Below, piece by piece: positions 1 through 8,335 of a stretch of 42,288 bases of DNA (positions are counted from its first letter, which is position 1; every line of letters starts with the position of its first letter). This stretch comes from JBCCTJ01 sp039198585 (GTDB lineage: Bacteria > Bacteroidota > Bacteroidia > Cytophagales > Amoebophilaceae), in NCBI GenBank assembly GCA_039198585.1, contig JBCCTJ010000004.1, positions 1 to 42,288 on the forward strand. Reading direction: 5' to 3'. The notes below the pieces were generated by a model that was not told where the DNA came from, did no database searches, and was given only the letters and a program-made list of their open reading frames with translations. The position numbers were made by a program, and so were the translations under genes.

Positions 1-822
1 TGTAATCTTAGGCTGCCAAAAAAAATCTATGCTCCCTATGAAAATGATGTGGGCAAAGAAAACCTAGTACCCCAGGCCCTTCGTAATAATATTAGGATAG
101 TTAAGGCTCATTTTGGCTTTTTTGACTATCAAAAATCAAAAGATTACATAACTCAGGTTTATGTGTTACCGATCAACCTTAAGTCGATACGTCCCAAAAT
201 CAAATACTTTGCTTACGATGAATTATTTGATGAGGTCAGAATAGACAGTCCAGAAGATCAACTATTTCTTTCTAGGGTAGTTCAAAAGGGCATGCAGGAT
301 GGCAAGATCAAGCTGGCTATGCAGGTTGCTAAACATTACCATTTTGGGCAGTTTCGTAATCGGAGGGAACACTACTACCTTCATCCACTTAGTGTGGCTA
401 CTATCTTGCTTGACTGCACGGATGATGAAAATCTTATTGTTGCTGCTCTCTTGCATGACACGATAGAAGATACTCCTTACGAAGTGAGTCAAATGAAAAC
501 GATGTTTGGAGATCGTGTTACTCGCATTGTTAAGGAAGTTGCCCATCTCTATAGTAAAAACGAGCGACCGAAAATTAAGCTAGAGAAAAAAGAGACGTTA
601 GACTTACTCATTAAAAATGGTAACTTAGATTCACTGCTTGTTAAGCTAGCTGATAGACTCCATAACATACGTACGATCGATGGTAACCCCAGCCCTAGCA
701 AAAGAAAATCAGTAGCCGAGGAGACTCTCAAAGTTTTTGTTCCTATCGCCCTACGACTAGGATTTGATGGTATCGAAAAAGAGCTGAAATATCGTTCCTT
801 AGAAGTACTGAAAAATAGCTAA
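1..822 (+). CDS. SpoT/Rel-type HD-domain (p)ppGpp hydrolase-like protein, 5' end outside the window
   Basis: The reading frame is open from base 1, so the start lies outside the window; a GTG at 49 is a possible internal start but not needed. The visible 273 residues hold one HD hydrolase domain of the RelA/SpoT type. In order it shows a His in YYLHPL, the pair LLHDTIEDT (His-Asp plus the Glu-Asp typical of hydrolase-competent enzymes), and KLADRLHNIRT with the distal Asp and Asn. There is no synthetase, TGS or ACT domain after it; the protein ends about 60 residues past the last HD motif. In the family this domain removes pyrophosphate from (p)ppGpp using manganese. A hydrolase-only alarmone enzyme is the simplest reading, though what the missing N-terminus holds is unknown. 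It converges on yicC with a gap of only 9 bases. Confidence 0.75.
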   Translation, partial: CNLRLPKKIYAPYENDVGKENLVPQALRNNIRIVKAHFGFFDYQKSKDYITQVYVLPINLKSIRPKIKYFAYDELFDEVRIDSPEDQLFLSRVVQKGMQDGKIKLAMQVAKHYHFGQFRNRREHYYLHPLSVATILLDCTDDENLIVAALLHDTIEDTPYEVSQMKTMFGDRVTRIVKEVAHLYSKNERPKIKLEKKETLDLLIKNGNLDSLLVKLADRLHNIRTIDGNPSPSKRKSVAEETLKVFVPIALRLGFDGIEKELKYRSLEVLKNS

Positions 823-831
823 GCGCTATTA

Positions 832-1701
832 TTACAGTATGTTTTGAATTTGCTCTTTCACTTGTTCCAGTGAATCTTTCAGTTCTACAACGAAGTGCTG
901 CAGCGTAGTATCTTGCGCTTTCGCGCCAATTGTATTGAGTTCACGCGCTATTTCCTGTATGATAAAGCCTAGCTGTTTCCCAATAGGTCGATTTTGAATG
1001 ATAGTAGATTCAAAATAAGATAAGTGACTTTTCAAGCGAACTACTTCTTCTTCTACATCCATTTTATCCCAATATTGGTTGACCTCCTTATCCCAGCAAG
1101 TGGTGCAATTAGGTGTAGGGGTTATATCAAGTAGTTTTTTTTGCTCCAAGAAACGTTCACGAATTGATTTTTTTCTTTTTGAGAGATGCTTACTCACTTT
1201 AAGAAGATACTCTTTGATTTTAACAATGTAGCTTTGCAAATGTAACCCTAGCCTTTTCCCTTCAGCAGCTCTACTGGCTAGGCAAGTTTGTAGTACTTTA
1301 TCTACATGCAACTGTATAGCATTAATAACTTGCGTATCTAAGTTGAGCTTATTTTCCCATTTCCTACTCAGTGCAATATCCACTGCTTTTCCTAAAAGGT
1401 CAGTTTTTGTATTAAGCTCTTGAGCTATTTTAGCTAAACTCTTAAAATAAGCAGCAATCATTTCTTTTTCCTCAGTTAAAGGAAAAGAAATCTCATGAGT
1501 TAGCTTAATAGCAAGCTGGACACGTCCTCGCTGTAAATGATTGGCCAGTAGTTCGCGCCACTTCATTGCATAACCTTGTAGTTCGATAGGAATATCTAGC
1601 TGCAAGTCAAATGTTCGACTATTAAGCGAAACAAGCTGAATAAAAATATGAATGCCTAATAATTTAAAAGAAGAATCGCCATATCCAGTCATAGATTGCA
1701 T
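832..1701 (-). CDS. yicC: YicC/YloC family endoribonuclease-like protein
   Basis: 289 residues, normal for the family. It opens with MQSMTGYG, the family hallmark (SMTGFG type), followed by SLNSRTFDLQLDIP, which matches the conserved N-R-x-D/F segment. The C-terminus has the conserved GKQLGFIIQEIARELNTIGAKAQD stretch and a final amphipathic helix. YicC proteins are hexameric RNases implicated in RNA turnover in E. coli and Bacillus. ATG at 1701 is chosen because it puts the SMTGYG motif at the very N-terminus. The 3' end lies 9 bases from the convergent HD-domain gene, so no separate terminator fits between them. Confidence 0.9.
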   Translation of the reverse strand: MQSMTGYGDSSFKLLGIHIFIQLVSLNSRTFDLQLDIPIELQGYAMKWRELLANHLQRGRVQLAIKLTHEISFPLTEEKEMIAAYFKSLAKIAQELNTKTDLLGKAVDIALSRKWENKLNLDTQVINAIQLHVDKVLQTCLASRAAEGKRLGLHLQSYIVKIKEYLLKVSKHLSKRKKSIRERFLEQKKLLDITPTPNCTTCWDKEVNQYWDKMDVEEEVVRLKSHLSYFESTIIQNRPIGKQLGFIIQEIARELNTIGAKAQDTTLQHFVVELKDSLEQVKEQIQNIL

Positions 1702-1760
1702 AGCATATATTATTCATTAAAATAAGCCATATAAGTATGAAGATACTACCAGAGAAATTG

Positions 1761-1833
1761 TGGTGACGGAGGGACTTGAACCCCCGACCCTCTGAGCTTC
1801 AGTCAGATGCTCTACCAGCTGAGCTACATCACC
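1761..1833 (-). tRNA. tRNA-Phe (anticodon GAA)
   Basis: Read on the minus strand it gives a full cloverleaf: acceptor stem GGTGATG/CGTCACC, D arm GCTC...GAGC, anticodon stem TCTGA/TCAGA with loop CTGAAGC (anticodon GAA), and a T arm containing GGTTCAAGTCC. The discriminator is A. CCA is not encoded. Confidence 0.95.
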
Positions 1834-1843
1834 GAAAATATTT

Positions 1844-2560
1844 TTATAATTGATCAATTGACTCTTTTTGTATTTTTTTTTTATTATACTTTTTATCTAC
1901 CCTTAGATCTTCATTAATGGGATTCAAACTATATTTTTTTGTATCTTTTGTAATTACCTCAGCAGACACAATATTAGCTAATCCTCCTGATAATATCAAA
2001 CGAAGAGCATCTGAAGTAGATATCTCTAAGTACTCTATTTGCTCCTTTTCAACCAAAAAAAGCTCTCCTGAAAAAGCGTAGGAATGTGGAACATAAACCG
2101 CTACTTTAGTATTGTTGGGTAATATATCAATCTTTTCTTGGGTAATAAAACCTATCTTCTTAGAGTTAAGATCTTTATTAAAAGTAATAAGAACTGGCTT
2201 GTCAAACTTATCCAGTAGTGCTGATGTAGAGTCTTTGATGCAAGAGTAAAGTATATTGACGAGCGGAACACGCATAACGGCTCCCTCAATCATGTCTAGA
2301 ATAGACCGAATAAAGATAGTAGAAGCAATATAGCCTAAGAAAATAAAGAAGAGTACTACAATCCCTAGATTCAAGTAGGGGATAGTATTAATTTTTGCTA
2401 AAAGAGGCCAATAATATCCAAAAAAAGAAAAAATTTTTTGGATAATATGCTGAGTGTAACGAAATGTATACATTGTCAGAGCAAGTGTCAGTCCGAAGGG
2501 TAGCACCATGACTATGCCTTCCATAAAGAACCTTATGATATTATTCAAAAATTTTTTCAT
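1844..2560 (-). CDS. DUF502 family inner-membrane protein
   Basis: 238 residues from the preferred start at 2560 (MKKFLNN); an upstream in-frame ATG at 2611 would add 17 residues that look like leader DNA. Two hydrophobic segments lie near residues 15-35 and 55-80, then the family-typical IEGAVMRVPLVNILYSCIKD stretch, and a soluble part with VAVYVPHSYAFSGELFLV and a late SGG. This order matches the DUF502 (COG2928) family of putative transport or membrane-organisation proteins, whose function is not established. It sits 10 bases upstream of tRNA-Phe on the same strand and may share a transcript with it. Confidence 0.8.
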   Translation of the reverse strand: MKKFLNNIIRFFMEGIVMVLPFGLTLALTMYTFRYTQHIIQKIFSFFGYYWPLLAKINTIPYLNLGIVVLFFIFLGYIASTIFIRSILDMIEGAVMRVPLVNILYSCIKDSTSALLDKFDKPVLITFNKDLNSKKIGFITQEKIDILPNNTKVAVYVPHSYAFSGELFLVEKEQIEYLEISTSDALRLILSGGLANIVSAEVITKDTKKYSLNPINEDLRVDKKYNKKKIQKESIDQL

Positions 2561-2668
2561 AGGCAAAAACTTAAAATAGACAGACAAATATACAAATAAA
2601 TATTGTAGCAAATTGTCCTCTTGAACTTACTACTCTTGATCATTGACTAGATCTGCTTGATTATCTCC

Positions 2669-3232
2669 TTATAAAGAGTTGTATTTTGACATAGCTGCTT
2701 GGATGCCTTCTGTACAAAAAAGAAAGATCGTCTCTACCGTTGATTGAATAACACTTTCTACTGCTATTTGCTCTTTTGCACTGAAATGCCCTAGCACGTA
2801 TTCGCTTTGTTCTCCCGGCAAATAATTTTTCCCAATGCCTAAACGAATTCTAGGGTATTGATCCGATTTGAGCTGGTTAGTAATATCCTTTAAGCCATTA
2901 TGTCCACCAGAGCCACCTGAACCACGCATGCGTAGTTTGCCTATAGGTAAGTGGAGATCATCTGCGATAATTAGAAGCTGACCTAGTGAAATTTGAAGAC
3001 GACGCAACCAATATAACACAGGCTCACCGCTTCTATTCATGTATAATGAAGGTTTCACTAGATAAATAGTATTTCCTTGGTAGGTTATTTGACTATAGTA
3101 AGAAACTTTATTCTTTTTAAAAGATATTGCGTACATCCTGCCAATAGCATTGATTACCTCGAAGCCTATATTATGGCGTGTATTATTATATTGGCTGCCT
3201 GGATTGCCTAGGCCTACAAGGCAATACTTCAT
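2669..3232 (-). CDS. pth: peptidyl-tRNA hydrolase
   Basis: Releases tRNA from prematurely dissociated peptidyl-tRNAs in the cytosol. 187 residues, the usual length. It begins MKYCLVGLGNPGSQYNNTRHNIGFEVI, which carries Asn10 and the catalytic His20. Further on come SLYMNRSGEPV (the conserved Asn), IIADDLHLPIGKLRMRGSGG with the catalytic Asp, and GGHNGLKDI. It is 9 bases downstream of the L25 gene on the same strand, the classic rplY-pth pairing, so the two are probably co-transcribed. Confidence 0.96.
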   Translation of the reverse strand: MKYCLVGLGNPGSQYNNTRHNIGFEVINAIGRMYAISFKKNKVSYYSQITYQGNTIYLVKPSLYMNRSGEPVLYWLRRLQISLGQLLIIADDLHLPIGKLRMRGSGGSGGHNGLKDITNQLKSDQYPRIRLGIGKNYLPGEQSEYVLGHFSAKEQIAVESVIQSTVETIFLFCTEGIQAAMSKYNSL

Positions 3233-3241
3233 GATATTATA

Positions 3242-3832
3242 TTAGTCAGAAGATGCCGAATCTTTATTCTTGCTACTACGCATACTACGTGGTATCTCAA
3301 TGATTGCTATAGGACTGCCTAAGGGAGAGAGAATCGTAAAGTCTTGAGCAACAATTTCGCGAACTCGCACGGACTGTCCTAGATCGAGATGCGCAATATC
3401 AACCTCAATAGTTTCAGGAATCGCTTGCATATCAGCTTCAACTCGTACTTTTCTCATTTTGCGTACGAGAAGACCTCCTTTCAGAACACCCGTAGATTTC
3501 CCTGTGAAGATTACTGGAATATCCATTTTGACTTTTTTAGCAGAAGAAATTGCTAGCAGATCAATATGCAGTGGACTATCGCTAACAGGATGAATCTGCT
3601 TTTCTTGCAAAATACAGGTATAGCTTTTCTGACCTATCTTTAGATCAATAAAGCAAGTCTGATAGCTTAATGGATGAATTTCGTCAATAGCTACCACAAA
3701 ATGGATAGGAAAATCTTTACCTTCTTGACTACCATAAATTACACCGGGTATAAAACCTTGATTCCGCAACTTTTTTGCACTTTTTTTACCGCTAGTATCT
3801 CTCCTAAGGGCATTGATTGTAATTGTTTTCAT
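3242..3832 (-). CDS. rplY: 50S ribosomal protein L25/general stress protein Ctc
   Basis: 196 residues from the chosen ATG at 3832 (MKTITINALRRDTSG). The in-frame ATG at 3868 would add a short extension not expected in the family. The N-terminal L25 domain that binds 5S rRNA shows GKKSAKKLRNQGFIPGVIYG. The C-terminal beta-barrel domain makes this the long CTC type, as in most Bacteroidota. A short Ser/Lys tail follows. The gene precedes pth with a 9-base gap and is divergent from tsaB, so the region 3833-3936 should hold promoters for both directions. Confidence 0.95.
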   Translation of the reverse strand: MKTITINALRRDTSGKKSAKKLRNQGFIPGVIYGSQEGKDFPIHFVVAIDEIHPLSYQTCFIDLKIGQKSYTCILQEKQIHPVSDSPLHIDLLAISSAKKVKMDIPVIFTGKSTGVLKGGLLVRKMRKVRVEADMQAIPETIEVDIAHLDLGQSVRVREIVAQDFTILSPLGSPIAIIEIPRSMRSSKNKDSASSD

Positions 3833-3936
3833 GTTTAGTAAGCTTGTCGATATTTTGTAATAATTCAAGGTCAGGGAGCAAATATACTATCCTTCTTATT
3901 AACTTGCACTTAATTAGTATATTTTACCCGCATTTT

Positions 3937-4635
3937 ATGAGTGCCGTTAGTCCGACTATCATAAGCATTGAAACATCAAGTAATGTAGGTTCCGTTGCAG
4001 TTCATCAAGCAGGCAATTTAATAGGTAGCATAGAACAGCATGTACGTAATTTTCATCATCAAACACTTACCAAAATGGTACAAAGTGTATTGACCGTTTG
4101 CAACATTACCTTAGAGCAAGTAGCAGCAGTAGCTATTGGAGAAGGGCCAGGTTCTTATACAGGCATGCGTATTGGGAGCTCCTTTGCAAAAGGCATCTGC
4201 TATAGTAGAAATATTCCACTCATCGCTATTAATACATTAAAAACCCTTCTACAAATAAGTAATAACTATATAGAGCAGAAGGGCCTATGGTGTGCTCTTA
4301 TAGATGCGCGTCATAGCAGAGCCTATGCTCTACTACAAGATCAATGTGAGAATAAGCTACTAACAACACAAGTGGTGCGTGTAGAAGAAGCTACTTTTAT
4401 TCACTGGCTCAGAAAACAAATAGTTACATTCATAGGTAATGGAGCTGATCATTATGCTCATGCCCTCCTACGCAATAGTAATAGCAGTATCATACGTGGG
4501 CATTATCCTAAGGCGCAGGATATGGGGAAACTAGCCTATGAGTCTTTTATGAAAAAAAACTGGCAAGATTTAGCTAACTTTCAGCCTCTTTACTTAAGAT
4601 CTGAGTTGCTGCCTTCAGGCTTGGGAACCTCTTAA
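3937..4635 (+). CDS. tsaB: tRNA threonylcarbamoyladenosine biosynthesis protein TsaB
   Basis: 232 residues from ATG 3937. The frame is open upstream to 3823, but the homologous start is MSAVSPTIISIETSSNVGSV, which places the first beta strand and IETS motif at the N-terminus. The ASKHA-fold signature AIGEGPGSYTGMRIGSSFAKG matches TsaB (GPGSFTGLRIG type) and is the part that pairs with TsaD. TsaB is a non-catalytic partner in making t6A37 on ANN-decoding tRNAs, together with TsaC, TsaD and TsaE. It lies 47 bases upstream of a cysteine desulfurase on the same strand, so both may form a small tRNA-modification operon. Confidence 0.93.
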   Translation: MSAVSPTIISIETSSNVGSVAVHQAGNLIGSIEQHVRNFHHQTLTKMVQSVLTVCNITLEQVAAVAIGEGPGSYTGMRIGSSFAKGICYSRNIPLIAINTLKTLLQISNNYIEQKGLWCALIDARHSRAYALLQDQCENKLLTTQVVRVEEATFIHWLRKQIVTFIGNGADHYAHALLRNSNSSIIRGHYPKAQDMGKLAYESFMKKNWQDLANFQPLYLRSELLPSGLGTS

Positions 4636-4682
4636 GTTATCAGTTTACTTATTTTGACAATTTCTAATTTAGGTACAATAGT

Positions 4683-5849
4683 ATGGACAGTCATTTACAC
4701 ACATTACGAAAAACAAGTATCTATCTGGATAATGCTGCCACTACACCAATAGATCCTGAAGTATTGCAGGCCATGATGCCATATTTGTCTGACAAATATG
4801 GCAATCCTTCTACAATATATGCCCAAGGATCTGTGACTAGAGTAGCTATTGAAGATGCTCGACGGAGCATCAGTGAGCTAATAGGAGCTCAAAATGGGCA
4901 TATTTTCTTCACTTCTGGTGGTACAGAAAGCAATAACTGGGCTATCAGAGGCGTAGTAGAAAAAGAGAATATCCGACATATTATAACTTCACCTATCGAA
5001 CATAAGTCAGTGCTTGAGGTTATTCAAAGTATGGAAGCACAGCATGCATGCCAGATGCATCATGTCAAGCTAGATAAGAACGGTAATATTAATTATGAAG
5101 ATTTAGAGGGCAAGCTAAAAAAAAATAAATATGCACTTGTGAGTCTGATGCATGGCAACAATGAAATAGGAACCATCAGCGACCTACAGAAAATAGGTAG
5201 TCTTTGTAAACAATATGAGGCCCTATTTCATACAGATATGGTACAAACAATGGCATATGAGCCCATCAACTTAGCAGTTTTACCTATTGATTTGGCAGCA
5301 GGATCTGCCCATAAATTTCATGCCCCCAAAGGGGTAGGGTTCCTCTATATAAATGACTCCATTAATATAGCTCCATTACTATATGGTGGTAGCCAAGAGC
5401 GCAGTTTACGAGGAGGAACCGAAAATGTAGCCAGCATAGTAGCAATGGCAAAGGGGCTGGAAATCGCAGTAAGAAACCAAGAAAAACATAGAAGAGACTT
5501 ATATCAACTAAAAAGGTATTTTATCCAACGACTACAAAGTAGTATCCCAAATGTTGTTATCTATGGCGATACAAAAACTGCTAGTCGGCATCTCTGCAGT
5601 ATTTTAAGTGTAGGGCTACCCAAGCCCTACAATCCAGAAACATTGCTTTTTCACCTTGATATAGAAGGGATTGCCACCTCATCAGGAAGTGCTTGCATGA
5701 GTGGAACTAGTAGTCATTCACATGTTTTTAAAGCACTAGGTGTATCCCCTGAAAAGGCAATAGTTCGCTTTTCTTTTAGTAAGTACAACACTCTCAAAGA
5801 GATCGATAGAGTAGTGCATCGCTTGATTAAAATAGGGAAAAACAACTAG
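4683..5849 (+). CDS. cysteine desulfurase, NifS/IscS family
   Basis: 388 residues; a pyridoxal-phosphate enzyme that takes sulfur from cysteine and hands it on for Fe-S clusters and thiolated tRNA. Visible landmarks: YLDNAATTPIDPEV near residue 14, the cofactor-binding TSGGTESNNWAIRG (78-90), His107 in PIEHKS, the Schiff-base Lys211 in SAHKFHAPKG, and the sulfur-carrying Cys338 in SSGSACMSG. The loop around the cysteine is of the long, IscS/NifS (group I) kind. No iscU or other Fe-S scaffold gene lies nearby. The upstream partner tsaB favours a role in tRNA modification, though general sulfur supply is equally possible. Confidence 0.93.
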   Translation: MDSHLHTLRKTSIYLDNAATTPIDPEVLQAMMPYLSDKYGNPSTIYAQGSVTRVAIEDARRSISELIGAQNGHIFFTSGGTESNNWAIRGVVEKENIRHIITSPIEHKSVLEVIQSMEAQHACQMHHVKLDKNGNINYEDLEGKLKKNKYALVSLMHGNNEIGTISDLQKIGSLCKQYEALFHTDMVQTMAYEPINLAVLPIDLAAGSAHKFHAPKGVGFLYINDSINIAPLLYGGSQERSLRGGTENVASIVAMAKGLEIAVRNQEKHRRDLYQLKRYFIQRLQSSIPNVVIYGDTKTASRHLCSILSVGLPKPYNPETLLFHLDIEGIATSSGSACMSGTSSHSHVFKALGVSPEKAIVRFSFSKYNTLKEIDRVVHRLIKIGKNN

Positions 5850-5850
5850 C

Positions 5851-5990
5851 TTACATCACAGTTTTTGAAAATACTTTTGTGCACCAGCGCATCACAAGTA
5901 TCATCATTACACCCATATATAAGAAGGCAATGCCAATCGTAGTATGCTCAAGTCCCCTATCCCCAAATGGCAGGTAACCTATAATTGATT
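5851..5990 (-). pseudogene. C-terminal fragment of a multi-spanning membrane protein
   Basis: On the minus strand a frame ends with TAA at 5851-5853 and reads back through a coherent hydrophobic helix: GYLPFGDRGLEHTTIGIAF, then LYMGVMMILVMRWCTKVF. It has the look of the last membrane helix and short basic tail of a transporter. The frame is lost around 5990, where the decayed transposase begins. I infer that an insertion or deletion separated this tail from the rest of its gene. The family cannot be named from so little. Confidence 0.4.
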
Positions 5991-7135
5991 GTGGAAAATG
6001 AAAAAATTACTATTGTATCTAACTTTTAAACTACAAGAAGTTATGACAAAAAAACAAGTAGAAAAAATGATCTATGTAGGACTAGCCAATCTCTTTCAAA
6101 GTCAGGCTAATTTTAGCCTAGATAAGTTCTCAATTACTGTAATTGAGTCCGTAATGCTTTTGGAAAGAGCATAGTATCTAAAAGGGCAAGAAGGCAGGCA
6201 AGAGACTGGTAATGGTAGTTACATGAGAGATTTTAGATTACTCAGGACCAACAGTCTACAAATTAGTATACCAAGATCCCGGAATAGGAATTTCAAGCCT
6301 ATGTTATTAGAATTAATTAATACACAGAAAGATCAGCTTAGTCAACTATGCTATTGTATCAAAGAGGACTATTTACACGTGACGTAGCAGGTATCATGGA
6401 AGAATTTTTTGGAAAATCCATGAGTAGAGATACTATTAACAACTTAGCCTCAAGCTGTCATCATATACGAAAAAAGGTGAAAAAAAGACCGTTAAATGCT
6501 TATACAAGGTTATCTATTGTGATGCTCTTTACACTAACTTGTAGTGGGCTAATAGTTATAGCAAAGAAGGCGTACATATTATTTATGTTGTTAAAGACGA
6601 CAATACAAGAGGGTTACTGCTACTAGAGGCCAATCCAACAGAGAGCAGTCAGGTATGTGAAGAATACCTTGATAAGCTGCGAAAGAGAGGTTTAGGGCAA
6701 GTAGACCTTATAGTTTCGGCTAGTATACCCCATTTTTCTGAAGAAGCTAGCAAATGTTATCTATGGGCAAATATTCAGCCATGTGTAGTCCAATGACAAC
6801 GTCATTTACTTAACAAAATAATACCTAAAGACAAAAGTGCTTTTTCTTCTGATTTGAAAGAAGCATTCAATAGTTTTAGTGCCGAAAGTAGTAAACAAAA
6901 AGCTCGTGCGAAGATAAAAAATTTTGTAGATGAGTGGAAAAAAGCGTATGGACGTACAGTAACCAAATTGCTTGATGAGGACTATATTGATGATTCTTTG
7001 ACGTCTATAGATTATTCTGTTGAAGTCAGACAACCAACTCGATTGAGAATTTGAAGCCAATAATTGGCAGAAATATGCAGTAACCAACTTTCAATACCTT
7101 ATCAAAAAACACAATTAATTATACGCCACCAATTT
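5990..7135 (+). pseudogene. decayed IS256 (mutator)-family transposase
   Basis: Joining frames on the plus strand gives an IS256-type transposase in the right order: an N-terminal part from about 6043 (MTKKQVEKMIYVGL), an in-frame TAG at 6172, then YLKGQ...GNGSYMRDF and SIPRSRNRNF (about 6178-6300), which match the family's zinc-binding-like R-N-G-Y and V-P-R-x-R-x-G-x-F blocks. A frameshift near 6345 follows, then LLYQRGLFTRDVAGIMEEFF, another shift near 6590, EANPTESSQ...YLDKLRKRGLGQVDLIVS, and a stop at 6795. The last part runs to about 7135 with NNWQKYAVTNFQYL. The segment that should hold the final catalytic Glu is missing or scrambled. No intact terminal repeats were found. The element is dead. 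Confidence 0.75.
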
Positions 7136-7279
7136 TTTACGAAAAGTTTCAGAAAGTAGATATTTTATTTCTTCAGACCAGGAAAACTTACTTACTTATG
7201 CCCTTCTACAAATCTCTTGAGATGAAGGGAATAGCTTAGGGATATTAAATATTAATCTTACGTATTCTACTGCCTAAGC
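7136..7279. other. non-coding remainder of the IS relic
   Basis: AT-rich DNA between the transposase relic and the patatin gene. Its only structure is a 7-bp inverted repeat, actgcct/aggcagt (7269-7291), that overlaps the patatin stop codon. It is followed on the minus strand by no T-run, so it is not a convincing terminator. Confidence 0.4.
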
Positions 7280-8116
7280 TTATAAGGCAGTTTGCATTAT
7301 TTTTTTAATTTCAGGAATCATTTTCTCCGTTGCTTGCTTACCTAATTGATACATCTCATGTGCTTCCCGTCTTTTAGTAAAAAGGGAGCTAGCTTCTGTT
7401 TTTACTTCAATCAGGATATCGGCCTCTTTGATTTCTTGATCTTTTACTGATTGGCGAAAAATAGTATAACTACGAAGAAAAGCATTATCTACTTGTTTTA
7501 ACTCTTGGAAAGAAGTGGGAATATTACAAGCTATTACTATTTTAGCACCTGCTTTTCTAGCATTTCTTACAGGTAAATTAGAAACAATAGCTCCATCCAG
7601 ATAAACATTGTTACCAATAGAAACAGGACTAAAAAAGCCAGGTATCGCAGAAGAAGCACATATAGGCTTTACAAGGTTGCCTTCTGAAAACTCATCTAGA
7701 TTACCCGTATTAAGATTAGTAGCTACGACTTTCAAAGGGACTGTAAGCTCTTCAAAAGTTTTTGCTTTCATGGAGCTAGTCAGAATACTTTCTATACCAT
7801 TTGTCGAAAAAATGCCATTACCTGCCATGCCCTCTCTAATGGATGGCAAGCCAAATAGTCGGTAACTATAGCTTGTTGGAAGTACTTTAAGTGCTAGATT
7901 GTAAATATACTGAGTATCCAATTCGCTAGCATAAAGACCTCCTACCAGTGCACCAGCACTACAGCCCACAATCAAGTCAATAGGTATTTCAGCTTGCCTA
8001 AGTGCTTCTATACATCCTATATGAATCATTCCTTTTACACCACCGGAACTAAGCACCAATGCAATTCTGGGAGGAGATGGAGCTGACTTTGATACTAAAG
8101 AGGTATGTTTATCCAT
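7280..8116 (-). CDS. patatin-like phospholipase (RssA/YchK type)
   Basis: 278 residues. Patatin-like enzymes are serine acyl hydrolases with a Ser-Asp dyad. Here the oxyanion-hole motif is SSGGVKG (residues 23-29; the family usually has a GGG-x-R/K-G form), the nucleophile Ser53 sits in GCSAG, and Asp174 sits in LDGAIVSNLP. ASSAIPGFFSPV before it is also conserved. There is no signal peptide, so it is either cytosolic or exported by a route not visible here. Related intracellular bacteria use patatin-like proteins on host membranes, but a housekeeping lipid role fits equally well. It is a single gene, with 219 bases upstream to gatA. Confidence 0.88.
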   Translation of the reverse strand: MDKHTSLVSKSAPSPPRIALVLSSGGVKGMIHIGCIEALRQAEIPIDLIVGCSAGALVGGLYASELDTQYIYNLALKVLPTSYSYRLFGLPSIREGMAGNGIFSTNGIESILTSSMKAKTFEELTVPLKVVATNLNTGNLDEFSEGNLVKPICASSAIPGFFSPVSIGNNVYLDGAIVSNLPVRNARKAGAKIVIACNIPTSFQELKQVDNAFLRSYTIFRQSVKDQEIKEADILIEVKTEASSLFTKRREAHEMYQLGKQATEKMIPEIKKIMQTAL

Positions 8117-8335
8117 GATAAATAAAAAACATGCTTATAAGAATTAATCGAATTAGTAGTAATATTACACAATCAATCTAGCTAAAGGTATTTGCCTCAT
8201 GAATATCTTTTAATACAGTATATGGAAAGTATACATCATTATAATAATGATTCCAAATTAATTATTCTTTCTTACAAACAAAAATAGATTAAAATAATTT
8301 GTGTGACTAATTGTTAGGAGAGATCCATATAGTAT
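8117..8335. other. intergenic region between gatA and the patatin gene
   Basis: 219 bases of AT-rich DNA, presumed to hold the gatA 3' end and the patatin promoter. No clear hairpin or gene was seen. Confidence 0.4.

Noticed and set aside
4650..4682. TTGACA and TACAAT before the cysteine desulfurase, like a sigma-70 promoter
   Set aside because: The spacing is only 14 bases and transcription would begin at or after the start codon; Bacteroidota use other promoter elements.
6806..7087. 93-codon minus-strand frame
   Set aside because: It lies antisense to the readable transposase relic, which explains it as a shadow.
7269..7291. Hairpin over the patatin stop codon as a terminator
   Set aside because: No T-run follows on the coding strand and the stem is only 7 bp.
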